Assembly (NCBI GenBank): GCA_963969495.1 | Contig: OZ018328.1 | Location: forward strand, 2,719,886-2,783,885 | From: Ceratothoa steindachneri | Taxonomy: Eukaryota; Arthropoda; Malacostraca; Isopoda; Cymothoidae | DNA length: 64,000 nucleotides | Direction of reading: 5' to 3' | Shown here: one piece after another, positions 50,085 to 59,705 of the stretch | How positions within the stretch are numbered: the stretch's first letter is position 1 | How the letters are laid out: every line of letters begins with the position of its first letter | The notes under the pieces: model-generated | What the model was told of the DNA's origin: nothing | Databases searched by the model: none | Seen by the model: the letters and a program-made list of their open reading frames with translations, nothing else | Translations under genes and position numbers: made by a program

Positions 50085-51640
50085 GGGGATTCCAAGTCAA
50101 AGATGTACTGGGCCACCTCTCCACTGTCAATGAGGTAGGTATGGATGATAGTATGGATGTCAGGGTGAATGTTGCAGGTGAAGAGACGTGTGAATGGACG
50201 TATAATGATGTGAAGAGCATGGTGGAATTGGATGGATGTTTAACTGAGTATGAAAGGGAGGGTGTGTATCAAATGATATTTGAACGAAAGGGAGCCTTCA
50301 GCAAGGGTGATCTGGATTTTGAGGTTGCAAAGCTCCCGGAATTCAGGATTGTCCTGAAGGAGGACTCCCCAATCTATCAGCGGCCAAGGCATTTCCCATG
50401 TCCGGTTGCTGATGAGATTGAGGAGCAGTGCTTGGAATTGGAGCAATTGGGGGTGATTGAAGAGAGCGAGAGTGCATGGAATAGTCCAATTGTACCTGTA
50501 CGTAAGCCGGATGGAAGATTGCGTCTGTGTGTGGATTATCGAAAGGTGAATGAAAGGACTGTGAAAGAAAGGTTTCCGATGTGTGTGGTATCTGAGTGTG
50601 TGTATAGTATGCATGAGATGGAGTGGTTTACGAAGCTTGATCTGGTACAGGGGTATTACCAGATGCCCATTGCTGAGGAGAGCCGGCCAGTAACTGCCTT
50701 CACTTCCTCAAAGAGGCATTACCAGTTCCGGAACCTCAGCTTTGGGTTGGCTAATGCTCCCGGAGCCTTCCAGCGGGCAATGAATGTTGTGTTGAGTAAG
50801 AATGTGATTGCGTTTATAGATGATATTTTGATTATGACTGAGACTTTTGAGGAGCATATGAGATTGGTGAATGATGTGTTGAGAACGTTGGAGAGTGTTG
50901 GTGTGAAGGTGAAAGTGGCGAAGTGTGAATGGTTTGCGAAAGAAGTGGAATTCCTTGGGCATATGGTGAGTGAGAATGGGTTGTGAAAATCACCGAAGTA
51001 TGTTGAGAAGGTGCGAATGTTTCCTAAACCGGTGACTGTGATGCAACTGAAGTCGTTTTTGGGTTTGATTGAGTTCCAGCGAAAGTTTATACGTGATTGT
51101 TCTGGTGTGAGTAAGCCTCTGACTGAGTGGATGGGCAAGAAAGGTAGTACGGTTATCAAGTGGAATGATAAGATGAATGAGGCGTATGAGAGACTGAAAG
51201 AGGCAGCGGCTGAAGATGTTGAATTGGCTTACCCAGATTATAGTGTAAATGCTAAAATGCTTGAATTGTATACAGATGCGAGTGGGTATTGTATGGGAGG
51301 TTTTCTGATGCAAGAGCAGCGTTTGAATGGAGAGAATGTCAGGCGAATAATTGGGTATGCATCCAAGGCTATGAATGTTGCAGAACGAAAGTATTCGACT
51401 GTGGAGTGAGAGTTGGCTGCGATAAGGTATTGTTTGAAAGTGTTGCATCCGTTTTTGTATGGTGTGAGGTTTGTGATCAAAACAGATCATCAACCTCTTG
51501 TGTATCTGCAGCGTATGAAGTGGGCTGATAGTAGGATTGCAAGGACTTTGAAAGATTTGAGTGACTTTGACTATGTGATTGAGCATGTGCCTGGTGAACG
51601 GAATGGAGTGGCTGATTTGATGTCAAGGTATCCTGGTACG
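50048..51640 (+). pseudogene. Gypsy reverse transcriptase - RNase H
   Basis: RT with SPIVPVRKPDGRLRLCVDYR, FTKLDLVQGYYQMP, SFGLANAPGAFQRAMN and the catalytic FIDDIL at 50,813-50,830 (Phe where most gypsy RTs have Tyr). The connection follows, then RNase H with YTDASGYCMGGFL, the region of the catalytic Glu (YSTVE), KTDHQPLVYL and the terminal HVPGERNGVADLMSR. Two TGA stops lie in frame, at 50,984-50,986 and 51,407-51,409; each is one C-to-T step from CGA. Otherwise the frame is open across the whole module. Confidence 0.9.
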
Positions 51641-51689
51641 AATGATGAAAATGTGTGTGGAGTGAGTGATCCGGAGTATTTGCCGAAAG

Positions 51690-52105
51690 AGATTATGAAT
51701 GGAAAAGAGAGTAAGGGTGGTGGTGATTCCTTGTTTGAGAGTGTATGGAATGGTTTGCAAGATTTGAAGATTGATGGAGTAGACGTGAGAGTGCCCGATA
51801 GTGTGGATGATTTAAGGAAGGAGGTAATGAACGAAGTGTGTAGGAAGCCTGAAAGCATTGGTATGGAAAAGGTGCGGAACTTCATGAAAGAATTGAGAGC
51901 GATGTGTATGCAAGGGGTCCCGCCATTTCAGGAAGTGTTGATTGTAGTGAGTCGTTTGTATGGAGTGATTGTTTATGTGCACTTTGGTGGTGAGAGGCCG
52001 ATTGTGTACAAGGATGAGAAGATGAAGGGTTTGAATCCTAATGTGGTACATCTGCAATGTTTGAGCGGTGTGCACTACAATTGGGTGATTGAAAAGTGTT
52101 CATAT
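51690..52105 (+). pseudogene. OTU-like cysteine-protease domain in gypsy pol
   Basis: Between RNase H and the second retropepsin the frame encodes a domain with the OTU order of motifs. KGGGDSLFESVWNGL corresponds to G-D-C-L-F with the nucleophile Cys replaced by Ser (TCC, 51,728-51,730). VDDLRKEVMNEV corresponds to the L-R helix. MCMQGVPPFQEVLIVVSRLY then GVIVYVHF corresponds to the G-x-W-G-x-x-x-E-L-x-A-L and I-x-V-Y strand. LSGVHYNWV corresponds to the H-Y-N/D-S-V catalytic His (52,073-52,075). OTU enzymes are deubiquitinases or viral-type proteases. The role here, in polyprotein cutting or counteracting ubiquitin, is inference. The assignment is from motifs only. This copy would be inactive if Ser cannot replace Cys. 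Confidence 0.7.
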
Positions 52106-52234
52106 ATAAGAGAGAAGAATGATTGTCTGGATGAAGATGAGCGTGTGGTGAGTGATGATATGGGAGTTAATGACAGTGTGGATATCAGTGCTGATGTTGG
52201 TGTGCTTGTTCCTTAGGTGTATTGCGAACAGGGT

Positions 52235-52620
52235 GGACCTAATATGATGGAAGCGAGAGTGAAAGTTGGTGAAAGGTTGTTCTAAGGTTTGATTGATACT
52301 GGAGCGCAAGTGTCTTTAGTAAATGAGAGGATTCTGAGTAAGTATGATGAGTTTAAATGTTGCGAGCATAAACCTGTGAAGTTACGGATAAGTGGATTAG
52401 GGAATGGCATGATAGTGGCATGGGAACAGGTTAGTCTGAAAGTGAGTTTGGGTAATGGTGTGAATGTGAAGCATGACTTTGTGATTCTGAAGGATGAGCA
52501 AATGACGTGTTGTTTCTTGCTTGGTGTAGACTTTATGAGATTGAATGATTTGTCTTTGGATGCTGATAAGGATTGTCTTATGAAAGGTGAATGTGAGCTG
52601 ATGAAGTTGAATGAGTGTGC
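52235..52620 (+). pseudogene. Gypsy retropepsin 2 (between OTU and integrase)
   Basis: A second aspartic protease-like domain. The active-site loop is LIDTGAQVSLVNERIL (about 52,289-52,335) with a canonical D-T-G. About 75 residues later comes FLLGVDFMRLNDLSL, the counterpart of AILGYDFM in retropepsin 1. It lies in the RT frame. A TAG (52,214-52,216) and a TAA (52,283-52,285) interrupt the frame just before it. A full retropepsin placed after RNase H is not the normal Ty3/gypsy layout. Confidence 0.8.
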
Positions 52621-53540
52621 GAAGAATGTTGTCAAATTTTGTGGCATGATTGAGTTGGTCATGGATGATGAGAATGAGATTTTAAGTGATGATGATATTC
52701 TAGAGATGCAAGAGATGTGTCCTTTTGTTAGTGAGTTGAAGAGGTGTGTAATGACGCGTGTTGATTTGAATGAATGGCCAGAGTGTTTAAGTGATTTTAA
52801 AAGGTATGCTAAGGATTTTGTTGTTTGTATGGATGTTGTATATTTTGTGAGGCCTGTGAAGGGTGGTGATGATATGTATGTACCTGTGATGTCCTTAGTT
52901 GGTATGATTGGTCTGGTGAAGGTTGTGCATGATAAATATGGGCATATGGGTAAGTTTAAGCTATGGGAGTGTATGAAGGAGCGTGTGCTCCATCCGTTTC
53001 TGAGAACTGTTGTGAATGATGTTGCAGCTACGTGTGAAAGGTGTCAGAAGCGAAAGGTGCAAAGTGTGCAAGTGAAACCACCGGTGTTGAAAGTTGATGC
53101 GAAAGAACCGTTTGAATTGGTAGTGATTGATTGTGTGTCTTTGCCACATACGAGTGCTGGGAATGTTGGTATGGTTGTGATGGTTGATCATAAAAGTAAG
53201 TTTGTGTATGCAGCGCCTGTGAGAGATAAAAGGAGTGTGACTTGCGCGTGTGGTTGAGCAGTTGTTTTTTCCTATGTGTGTATGGAAGCCTAGAAGATGT
53301 CTGAGTGATAATGGGCCTGAATTTGTAGGAGAAGTGTTTGAGCAAATGTTGAGAGACAATGGTGTGGAGCATGTGAGAACAACTCCGTATGTACCGTCTT
53401 CAAATGGATTGGCTCAACGGACTATAAGAACCTTGTGTGAGATGTTGAGAATGATGAGTACGACAGTGAATGAGTGGGATGTGTGTCTGGGGAGAGTGCT
53501 GTGGGCGTATAATTCAACTGTGCATAGTGCAGAATTTTGA
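52621..53540 (+). pseudogene. Gypsy integrase
   Basis: Zinc finger HHCC (VHDKYGH at about 52,925 ... CERCQ at about 53,035). The catalytic core has the first Asp in LVVIDCVSLP (about 53,125) and the second in LSDNGPEFVG (about 53,300). The third acidic position is changed: SSNGLAQRTIRTL has Gln (CAA, 53,415-53,417) instead of Glu. A frame change near 53,245 lies between the two Asp motifs. After VHSAEF the frame stops, and about 60-80 residues normal for the family before the GPY/F module seem to be missing near 53,535. Confidence 0.88.
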
Positions 53541-54630
53541 AAGGCGAGTGAAAGATAGGTTCCGTTTGAGTGAAAGTGAGCAGAGTGTATGGCGTGAGGC
53601 GCATGAAAGGTTCCGTTCATTTGAATTAGGTGCAAAAGTATTGAAGGTGAAAGAAGTGAAGGGTAGGTTGAATGTGTCAAAGATGAGTGAGAAGTTTGAT
53701 GGACCTTATAGACTTGTGAGAGTTTGGGAAAATGGGGTGACATATGTTTTGGAGAGTTTGAATGACGGTATGACTGAGAGAGTGCGGGCTCATCAGAGTC
53801 AGTTAAGGAGAAGGAGAGAACCTCCTGACTACCTTGTGAGCCATCCGGTGTATGAACTGTGTAGAGAGAGAGGTAAAGTGCATGATGATGAGATTGAATG
53901 TGATAGTATGGATCTGTCTGGGAAAGAGCTAGTCTTAGTCTCGAGGAGTAGAAAGCGTACAAAGAAGAGTGAAAGGAAGAATGCGAGTACGAATGAAAGT
54001 AAGTCTGAGCAGAGTGTTTCTGGTATGGGGGATCTTGAAAGGGAGATTGAGTTTTTGCATAAACAGGTGAGTGATTTGGCTGGTATAAGTAGACGAGTGA
54101 GTGAGTTGCCTGTGCCTGATTTTTCTGGTTTTGGGAACAGTATGAATGATAGTGTGTTTGGGCAGAATGAACATAGTGTGGCTGATTTTTCGGATTTTAT
54201 GAATGGTAATAGTAGGGGTGAGTTTGATGTAGTGAATGATGAAGTGGCTGATTTTTCAGGTTTCTGGTGGGAACCAGTCGAAGAGGTTTCTGGTATGCCT
54301 GTTACGAATACAGGGGATGTGAGTGACCTGTCTGTTTCGCAAGAATGTACTTTGAGTTGGATGAGAGCTGTGAGTGAGGAGCTGATGAATGGGGGTATGA
54401 TGAGTGAAGGTTCTGAACGGAAGAGTATGAAAGAATTCTGTCGTGAGATGGGAGAACTGGTAATGAGGGCTAAAAGTATGGTGGACGATATGATAAATAG
54501 TGACGATGAGACTGACAGGATGACTGACGAACAAACCCGACCAATTGCTATGCGTAGCCATGGACCAGTAGAAGAGTGTGAATGGGCGCAGAAGGGTGCG
54601 ATTGAGCACAAGTGGTATCGTGAAGAGTGA
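53541..54630 (+). pseudogene. Gypsy integrase C-terminal GPY/F module and acidic repeat tail
   Basis: Open frame to the stop at 54,628-54,630. It begins with the integrase C-terminal module (KFDGPYRLVRVWENG and VRAHQSQLRRRREPPDYL). A tail of about 270 residues follows with no family I recognise: a basic segment (SRSRKRTKKSERK), a short coiled-coil-like part (LEREIEFLHKQVSDL), then DFSGF, DFSDF and DFSGF at 54,118, 54,184 and 54,250. The spacing is exactly 66 bases (22 residues). The end is acidic. There is no signal peptide or membrane segment, so this is not an envelope gene. Confidence 0.8.
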
Positions 54631-54666
54631 TTGAAGGGGTTTTGTGAGTGACTGGTCGAATGGTTT

Positions 54667-54679
54667 AAGGAAGGAGGGG
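54667..54679 (+). promoter_or_regulatory. Polypurine tract
   Basis: AAGGAAGGAGGGG, directly before the 3' LTR; primer for plus-strand DNA synthesis. Confidence 0.85.
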
Positions 54680-55484
54680 TGTGGTGGAGCGAATGTGAGT
54701 GTGTGTAAAAGGGCCATTCTCCCACCCCTTTTCTCAGTACCCTATCTCTCCCTCTGTAAAAATGTGTGTGTGTGTCTGAATGGGAATGGGTTTGTTTTGT
54801 TTTTGTTTATTTTATGTATAAAATGATTACCATGGTTTTTTTTCTTTCTTTCCAGGCGCCATATTCTGGAAAGATAGGACTTAGTTTCATATATCCTTAT
54901 ATTATAAACAAAGCGTTATATTCTGGAAAGCTATATATTATTGTTAATAAATAAAGGCCAATAGTATAGCTTAATGAAGGAGGGCTTATAATAGCCACGC
55001 AAGCTTTTTAAGGTCATTATCTTCCATCAAGCGCAGAGGCGCCACACTTGTTGTAAGTCCTAGGCATTTTGCTCGCTCGAGTGGCAGGTGGCTGGACATC
55101 CCCCCATCCTCTTTGTACAAAGTGAGGCCTTGTTTGTTGTTTATATATTGACTGTTGTAGTCAGGATTTCTTTGGTTGTTTGATTTTTTATGTTTATTAG
55201 GATCGATTAAATAGTATTCATATATATAGGATTTTCTTTTTGTATTTTTTTGGTGAAAAGTAAGGAGATCTCCAATATAATCGCCCCTCTCTATTGTAGA
55301 TATTGTGTGAATATTTACCCCATATTTTTGTAAATATAAGCTGTAATTAGCATTTTACTTTTTTCTGTTAGTAAAGGACTGTACATACAATCTGTTTCAT
55401 TCTCCTTCGATTTCTCACGTCGGGATTAGTATAGGAAGTGGGTTGGATCGATTGGGGTTAGTCTAAATTTTTTGGCCCGCTACA
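54680..55484 (+). repeat. Gypsy 3' LTR
   Basis: 805 bases with the same ends as the 5' LTR. It is preceded by the purine tract at 54,667-54,679 and followed by the interrupted Tc1 sequence (AGGTGTGCTTAAAAG). Confidence 0.92.
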
Positions 55485-55589
55485 AGGTGTGCTTAAAAGA
55501 GCTGTAATTTTGTGAATTTGGTGCATTTTTGTTAATATTTGTATTATTTTACAGGTAGTGGGGTAGTAGTGTAAATAAATAGTATTTAC

Positions 55590-56553
55590 AATAGGATCGA
55601 AAAAACAACTTGGAAAAGACTGTAGAGGTGCTATTATTGCTTTACATAAATGTGGTACCTAAATCCAAATGAGAAATAGCTAAGCAATTAAATAGTTCCA
55701 AAAGTTTGGTTAATTTCTGGATTTTATAAGCTAAGAACAGTAATGGTGATACAACGCCAAGCCTTAAAAAACTATTTAGCAGGCCTAGAAAAATGTGTTT
55801 ACATGGAGATGTGCTTATGAAACGCTTAGTAATGAATAACCTGACAATAACTGCAAAAAGAAATAAAATTTAATATGAATTCTTTATTATCTGATGTTTC
55901 TGAACAAACTATCCAAGAATGACTTCAAAAACACCTTGAATTACCATCTTGTCATGTTGCAAAGAAACCCCTCATTACTGAAGCATTTAGTAAAAAATAC
56001 CTTAATTAGACCGTTGCTGACAGGGAAAAAGTATTATTCAGTGATGAAATGACATTTTTAACTTTCAAGAGCTGTCCAAACAAGGTTCGCGGCCCAGTGG
56101 CTCAAATAGGATGGACCCCAAATATACGAGGAAAACAATGAAACACCCTCCAAGTGTGATGGTTTGGAGTTGTTGAACGGTGCACAGTATTTAGCAATGC
56201 TTCAAGAAAAACTTCCAGACAAAATTGCAATCCATGAGACTGAAACATTCATGCATGATGGTGAACCCTGCCACAAGGCCAAAATTGTTAAAAAAAATGA
56301 CAATGACAATAATTACAGAAATATGGAATGGCCTGGTAATAGCCCGGATCTCAATCCGATTGAAAATTTATGGCATATTATAAAAAGTAAACTTGAATGT
56401 CATAATACTGGCTCAGTCGACAAGTTACAAGAAGCCATAAAAAATGTGTGGTGTAAGGAAATATCTGCGGATGTTTGTCAAAACCTGATCAAATCTATGC
56501 CAAAACGTCTAAAGAATGTCATCGAAGCTAAGAGACAGATGACTAAATATTAA
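55590..56553 (+). pseudogene. Tc1-like transposase (DD34E), broken
   Basis: The C-terminal part is open at 56,164-56,553 and contains MEWPGNSPDLNPIENLWHII, the DD34E signature with the third acidic residue. It ends with SMPKRLKNVIEAKRQMTKY, as expected for the family. Upstream pieces (PSVMVWS near 56,150; an HTH-like N-terminal region from 55,600) are in several frames with stops. Between VMVW and the catalytic block a stretch is missing, so the second catalytic Asp is not in a normal context (FMHDGEPCHKAK). It is non-functional. Confidence 0.8.
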
Positions 56554-56616
56554 TGTATAGGGTAAGAAAGGATTGCGATTTTTGATGGTGTCTGCAAACT
56601 TTTTGCAGGCATAGTA

Positions 56617-57290
56617 CCTAGTGGTAGCTATTAACAATGAGAGTGCTAATTGTTAAATATGTGGTAATTATTATTATTAAAATAGTTGTAATTACTAATA
56701 ATATGGATTTAGCTATTAATAATAAGTAGTAATTGTTAACAATATAGTAGTAGATATTAACAATGAGGGTTAATTGCCAAATGAGTGGTAATTATTATTA
56801 AAATTTTGTTAATATAGTGGTAGCTATTAACAATGAAAGTGGTAATTATCAAATTGGTAATTATTAATAAAAAGTTGCAATAGTTAAAAATATAGTGGTA
56901 GGTAGCTATTAACAGAGAAGTGGTCATTATCAACTAAGTTATAATTATTAAAAATTAGTTGTAGCTATTAATGAGTAGTAATTGTTAACAATATAGTGGT
57001 AGCTATAAACAATTACAAACAAACAAACAACTTTATTGCGGATTTCGGTGATCCATAAAAAAATAAAAATACATTACAACTTTGAAGTATACAATTTTTG
57101 TTAATTAAATGGTAATTATTATCAAAAAGTTGCAATTATTAACAATATAGTGGTAGCTATTAACAATGAGAGCGGTAATTATTATCAAAAAGTTGCAATT
57201 GTTAATAATATAGTTGTAGTTATTAACATGAGAATGGTAATTGTTAATATAGTAGTAGCTATTAACAATGAGAGGGGTAAAAAAAAAAAA
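56617..57290 (+). repeat. 63-bp AT-rich tandem repeat, right part
   Basis: About ten further degenerate units, starting with AGTGGTAGCTATTAACAATG exactly where the left part breaks off. At 57,012-57,085 it contains a piece ending in CAAACAAACAAACAAC and TTTATTGCGG that looks like the 3' tail of a minus-strand retroposon. Confidence 0.8.
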
Positions 57291-57334
57291 AAAGGGAAGG
57301 CCAACAAGGATAGAAAAGAAAAAAGAAAAATAAC

Positions 57335-57425
57335 TGCATTTTTTAAGGTTAAAAGTCATCTGCCACTTCTGAACCCAAGCTAACAACTTATTTAAGTCAC
57401 CCTGCACGTTGGCGTGCCAAAGGTT
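57335..57425 (-). mobile_element. CR1-like RT fragment
   Basis: The minus-strand reading VQGDLNKLLAWVQKWQMTFNL matches VQGDLNKLLSWAHKWQMTFNL of the neighbouring CR1-like copy (about 58,445-58,520). It is a short isolated piece. Confidence 0.7.
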
Positions 57426-57454
57426 TCCCACCCATAACATAAAATAATTACACG

Positions 57455-58915
57455 GATGATAAAAGCCACAAGGGCCTATCAAAGGTCATCCGCCTCCGTC
57501 AAAACCCACCCACAAAAAGCACCATCACCAGGGAAAGACAAAATCAAAGTCCCCCACAATATAATATAACAGATGACAAAAGCCACAAGGGCTTATCATA
57601 GGTCATCCGAGTCAAACGGCCTCTTTTTCAAGGCACCCAAACTCCCAGGAAAACTACATCGAGAGGATTGCATCGAGAAACAAGGGTTACACCAATCAAG
57701 GCTTGTCAAGAACTAAATCATGCAGCTATAGATATATACAAACAATATTAATATATACAAAAATTAGGAACCATCACAACCTTCCCTTCCCATAAACTCA
57801 TCCAACCTACTCTTAAATACATTTAGATTTGGACTACCTACTACCCGCCGCGGCAATTTGTTCCAGAAGCCTACCACTCTATTGGTGAAAAAATATTTTC
57901 TTAAATCTAACCTACACCCTTGCTTTTTAATTTTCAAGTGGTGACCTCTAGTCCGATTTCCATCATCTAACTCAAAAAACTTGCTAACATCCAATTTATC
58001 TATCCCGGAAAAAATTTTAAAGAGCTCAATCATATCCCCTCTCACACACCTCCTTTCGAACGAGAACATATTTAATACCCTCAGTCTATCTTCATATTCA
58101 AGGTGCCTCAGGGAAGGAATAATCTTTGTTGCCTTCCATTGCACTGACTCAAGAAGGTCAACATTGTGTCTAAAATGTGGGGACCATGCCTGCATACAGT
58201 ACTCTAGATGTGGCCTAACATAAGAGTTATAGAGTTTAAGAATAACCTCCTTACTCTTGTAACTGACATTTCTCTCAATAAAACCCAGCACTCTATTTGC
58301 CCCATTTCTTGATTAAATACACTGCTTAGAAAACCTTAATGACTTATCTATTACTACTCCTAGATCTTTCTCATCCTCTACTGAGCTCAGCCAATGCCCA
58401 TCCATTTCATAGTTAAATTCTCTATTATCTTTTCCCATGTTAATAACTTTGCACTTATCAAGGTTGAAAGTCATTTGCCACTTATGTGCCCAGGATAACA
58501 ATTTATTTAAGTCCCCCTGCACTTTAAAATTATCATCAATATCTTTAACTACAGCTGCTAATTTGGTATCATCCGCAAAAATTGACACACTATTATTAAC
58601 TGCCTCCCCAAGATTGTTTATATAGATGACAAATAATAATGGACCGAGAACTGATCCCTGAGGAACCCCACTGATAACATCCCTCCACTCTGACTTTACA
58701 CCATTTAGCACTACCCTTTGCTTCCTGTCTTTCAGCCACTCAGCTATCCAATTTGAAACACCCCCACATATCCCAATCATTTTTAATTTATGAACTAGTC
58801 TCCTGTGGGGTACCTTATCAAATGCTTTACTAAAATCCAAGTAAATTACATCTACATTCTCTCCCTTATCTACTTGATTTGTTACGAACTCCAGAAAGTC
58901 TATAAAGAGTTCGCT
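57455..58915 (-). mobile_element. CR1-like LINE, minus copy with RT C-terminal half and 3' UTR
   Basis: RT from IYLDFSKAFDKVPHRRL through SGVPQGSVLGPLLFVIYINN and IFADDTKLAAVV to FSKQCI (58,915-58,313). After a one-base shift near 58,300 come the thumb and C-terminal part: KEVILKLYNSYVRPHLEYC, LRHLEYEDRLRVLNMFS, then FTNRVVGFWNKLP, ending at 57,764. The 3' UTR (57,460-57,760) matches 1-262. The catalytic FADD is intact. The 5' part (ORF1, endonuclease) is absent: the copy stops at 58,915, where a plus-strand copy begins. Confidence 0.88.
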
Positions 58916-59700
58916 TCGTCTTTTCGTGCCAAGAAATGGCAAATTAAGTTTAACATAGACAAATGTAGTGTACTTAGTATAGGTAGAAATAATCCATTGA
59001 ATAGTTATAAATTAAATGGGAGAATTTTAGGGAGGACCGATTGTGAGAGGGACTTGGGTATTTTGGTAAGTTCAGACCTTCGTCCTAGAAAGCAATGTCT
59101 AAATGCTAAGAATAAAGCTATGAGGATATTGGGATTCATTAGGAGGAGTGCAAGCAATAAGAGTGCTGAAGTCATTCTAAAACTGTATCTGGCTCTAGTT
59201 AGGCCTCATCTAGACTATGCAGTACAATTTTGGTCACCACATTACAGGAAGGATATCGACTTGCTTGAGTCTGTGCAGAGAAGGATGACAGAGATGATTG
59301 GTGGGCTAAGGAATTTACCTTATGGTGAAAGGCTCAGAAAACTAAATCTACATACATTGGAAAGGAGAAGAGTCAGAGGGGAATTGATTGAAGTCTTCAA
59401 ATGGGTAAAAGGATATAATAAAGGGGATCTGGGTAAGGTTCTTATACTTAGTGAACATGACAGGACACGTAGCAATGGGTTTAAGCTTGATAAGTATAGG
59501 TTTAGGAAGGAGATTGGGAGGAATTGGTTTACAAATCGTGTGGTAGATGAATGGAATAGGCTCACTAGACATGTGATAGAAGCCTCCTCTCTGGGTAGTT
59601 TTAAGAATAGATTAGATAAATATATGGATGAAGCTGCTAGATGGAACTGACTTTTTTTTATGTACATATGTATATATTTTTCTAAGGAGTGGGGAGATTA
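58916..59700 (+). mobile_element. CR1-like LINE, plus copy (RT C-terminal end)
   Basis: The frame is open to the stop at 59,648-59,650. It covers the end of RT (KKWQIKFNIDKCSVLSIGRN) and the C-terminal region (AEVILKLYLALVRPHLDYAV, LPYGERLRKLNLHTLERRR, FTNRVVDEWNRL). The sequence is clearly a different subfamily from the minus copy to its left. It is 5'-truncated and head-to-head with that copy. No stop lies within the preserved part. Confidence 0.85.
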
Positions 59701-59705
59701 TATTT

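Larger units (their letters stand above)
46728..55484 (+). mobile_element. Ty3/gypsy LTR retrotransposon with OTU domain and two retropepsins
   Basis: An 8.76-kb element with LTRs of about 0.8 kb, PBS, gag, pol and PPT. Domain order: gag with five CCHC knuckles, retropepsin 1, RT, RNase H, OTU-like domain, retropepsin 2, integrase, GPY/F module and an acidic tail. RT through the integrase zinc finger share one frame, interrupted by in-frame stops. Frame changes occur in gag (about 48,230), around the start of retropepsin 1, near 50,075, near 53,245 and near 53,535. The sense strand is poor in C. With TG...CA ends the flanks are AGGG and AGGT, an imperfect 4-base duplication. It is inserted in a Tc1 element and is dead as a coding unit, though the LTRs are close to identical. 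Confidence 0.92.
46552..56616 (+). mobile_element. Tc1-type transposon split by a gypsy element
   Basis: Imperfect terminal inverted repeats of about 26 bases. The left end is AGTGCCCGCGAAAAGTTTGC (46,552-46,571); the right end reads TGTCTGCAAACTTTTTGC then AGGCATAGT (56,589-56,615). Target TA lies at both ends. Without the LTR element (46,728-55,484) it would be about 1.3 kb, normal for a Tc1-type transposon. It sits between two halves of the 63-bp repeat. The only gene is the broken transposase at 55,590-56,553. Confidence 0.85.

Noticed and set aside
53470..54630. Envelope gene after gypsy pol
   Set aside because: The region begins with the integrase GPY/F module and the tail has no signal peptide, membrane segment or cleavage site.
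47666..54630. In-frame TGA as selenocysteine or recoded codons
   Set aside because: TAG and TAA stops occur as well, and frame changes and lost catalytic residues show ordinary decay.
58805..59650. Single continuous 281-codon gene
   Set aside because: Its first part is antisense to the minus CR1 copy; only the part from about 58,916 is plus-strand CR1 RT.
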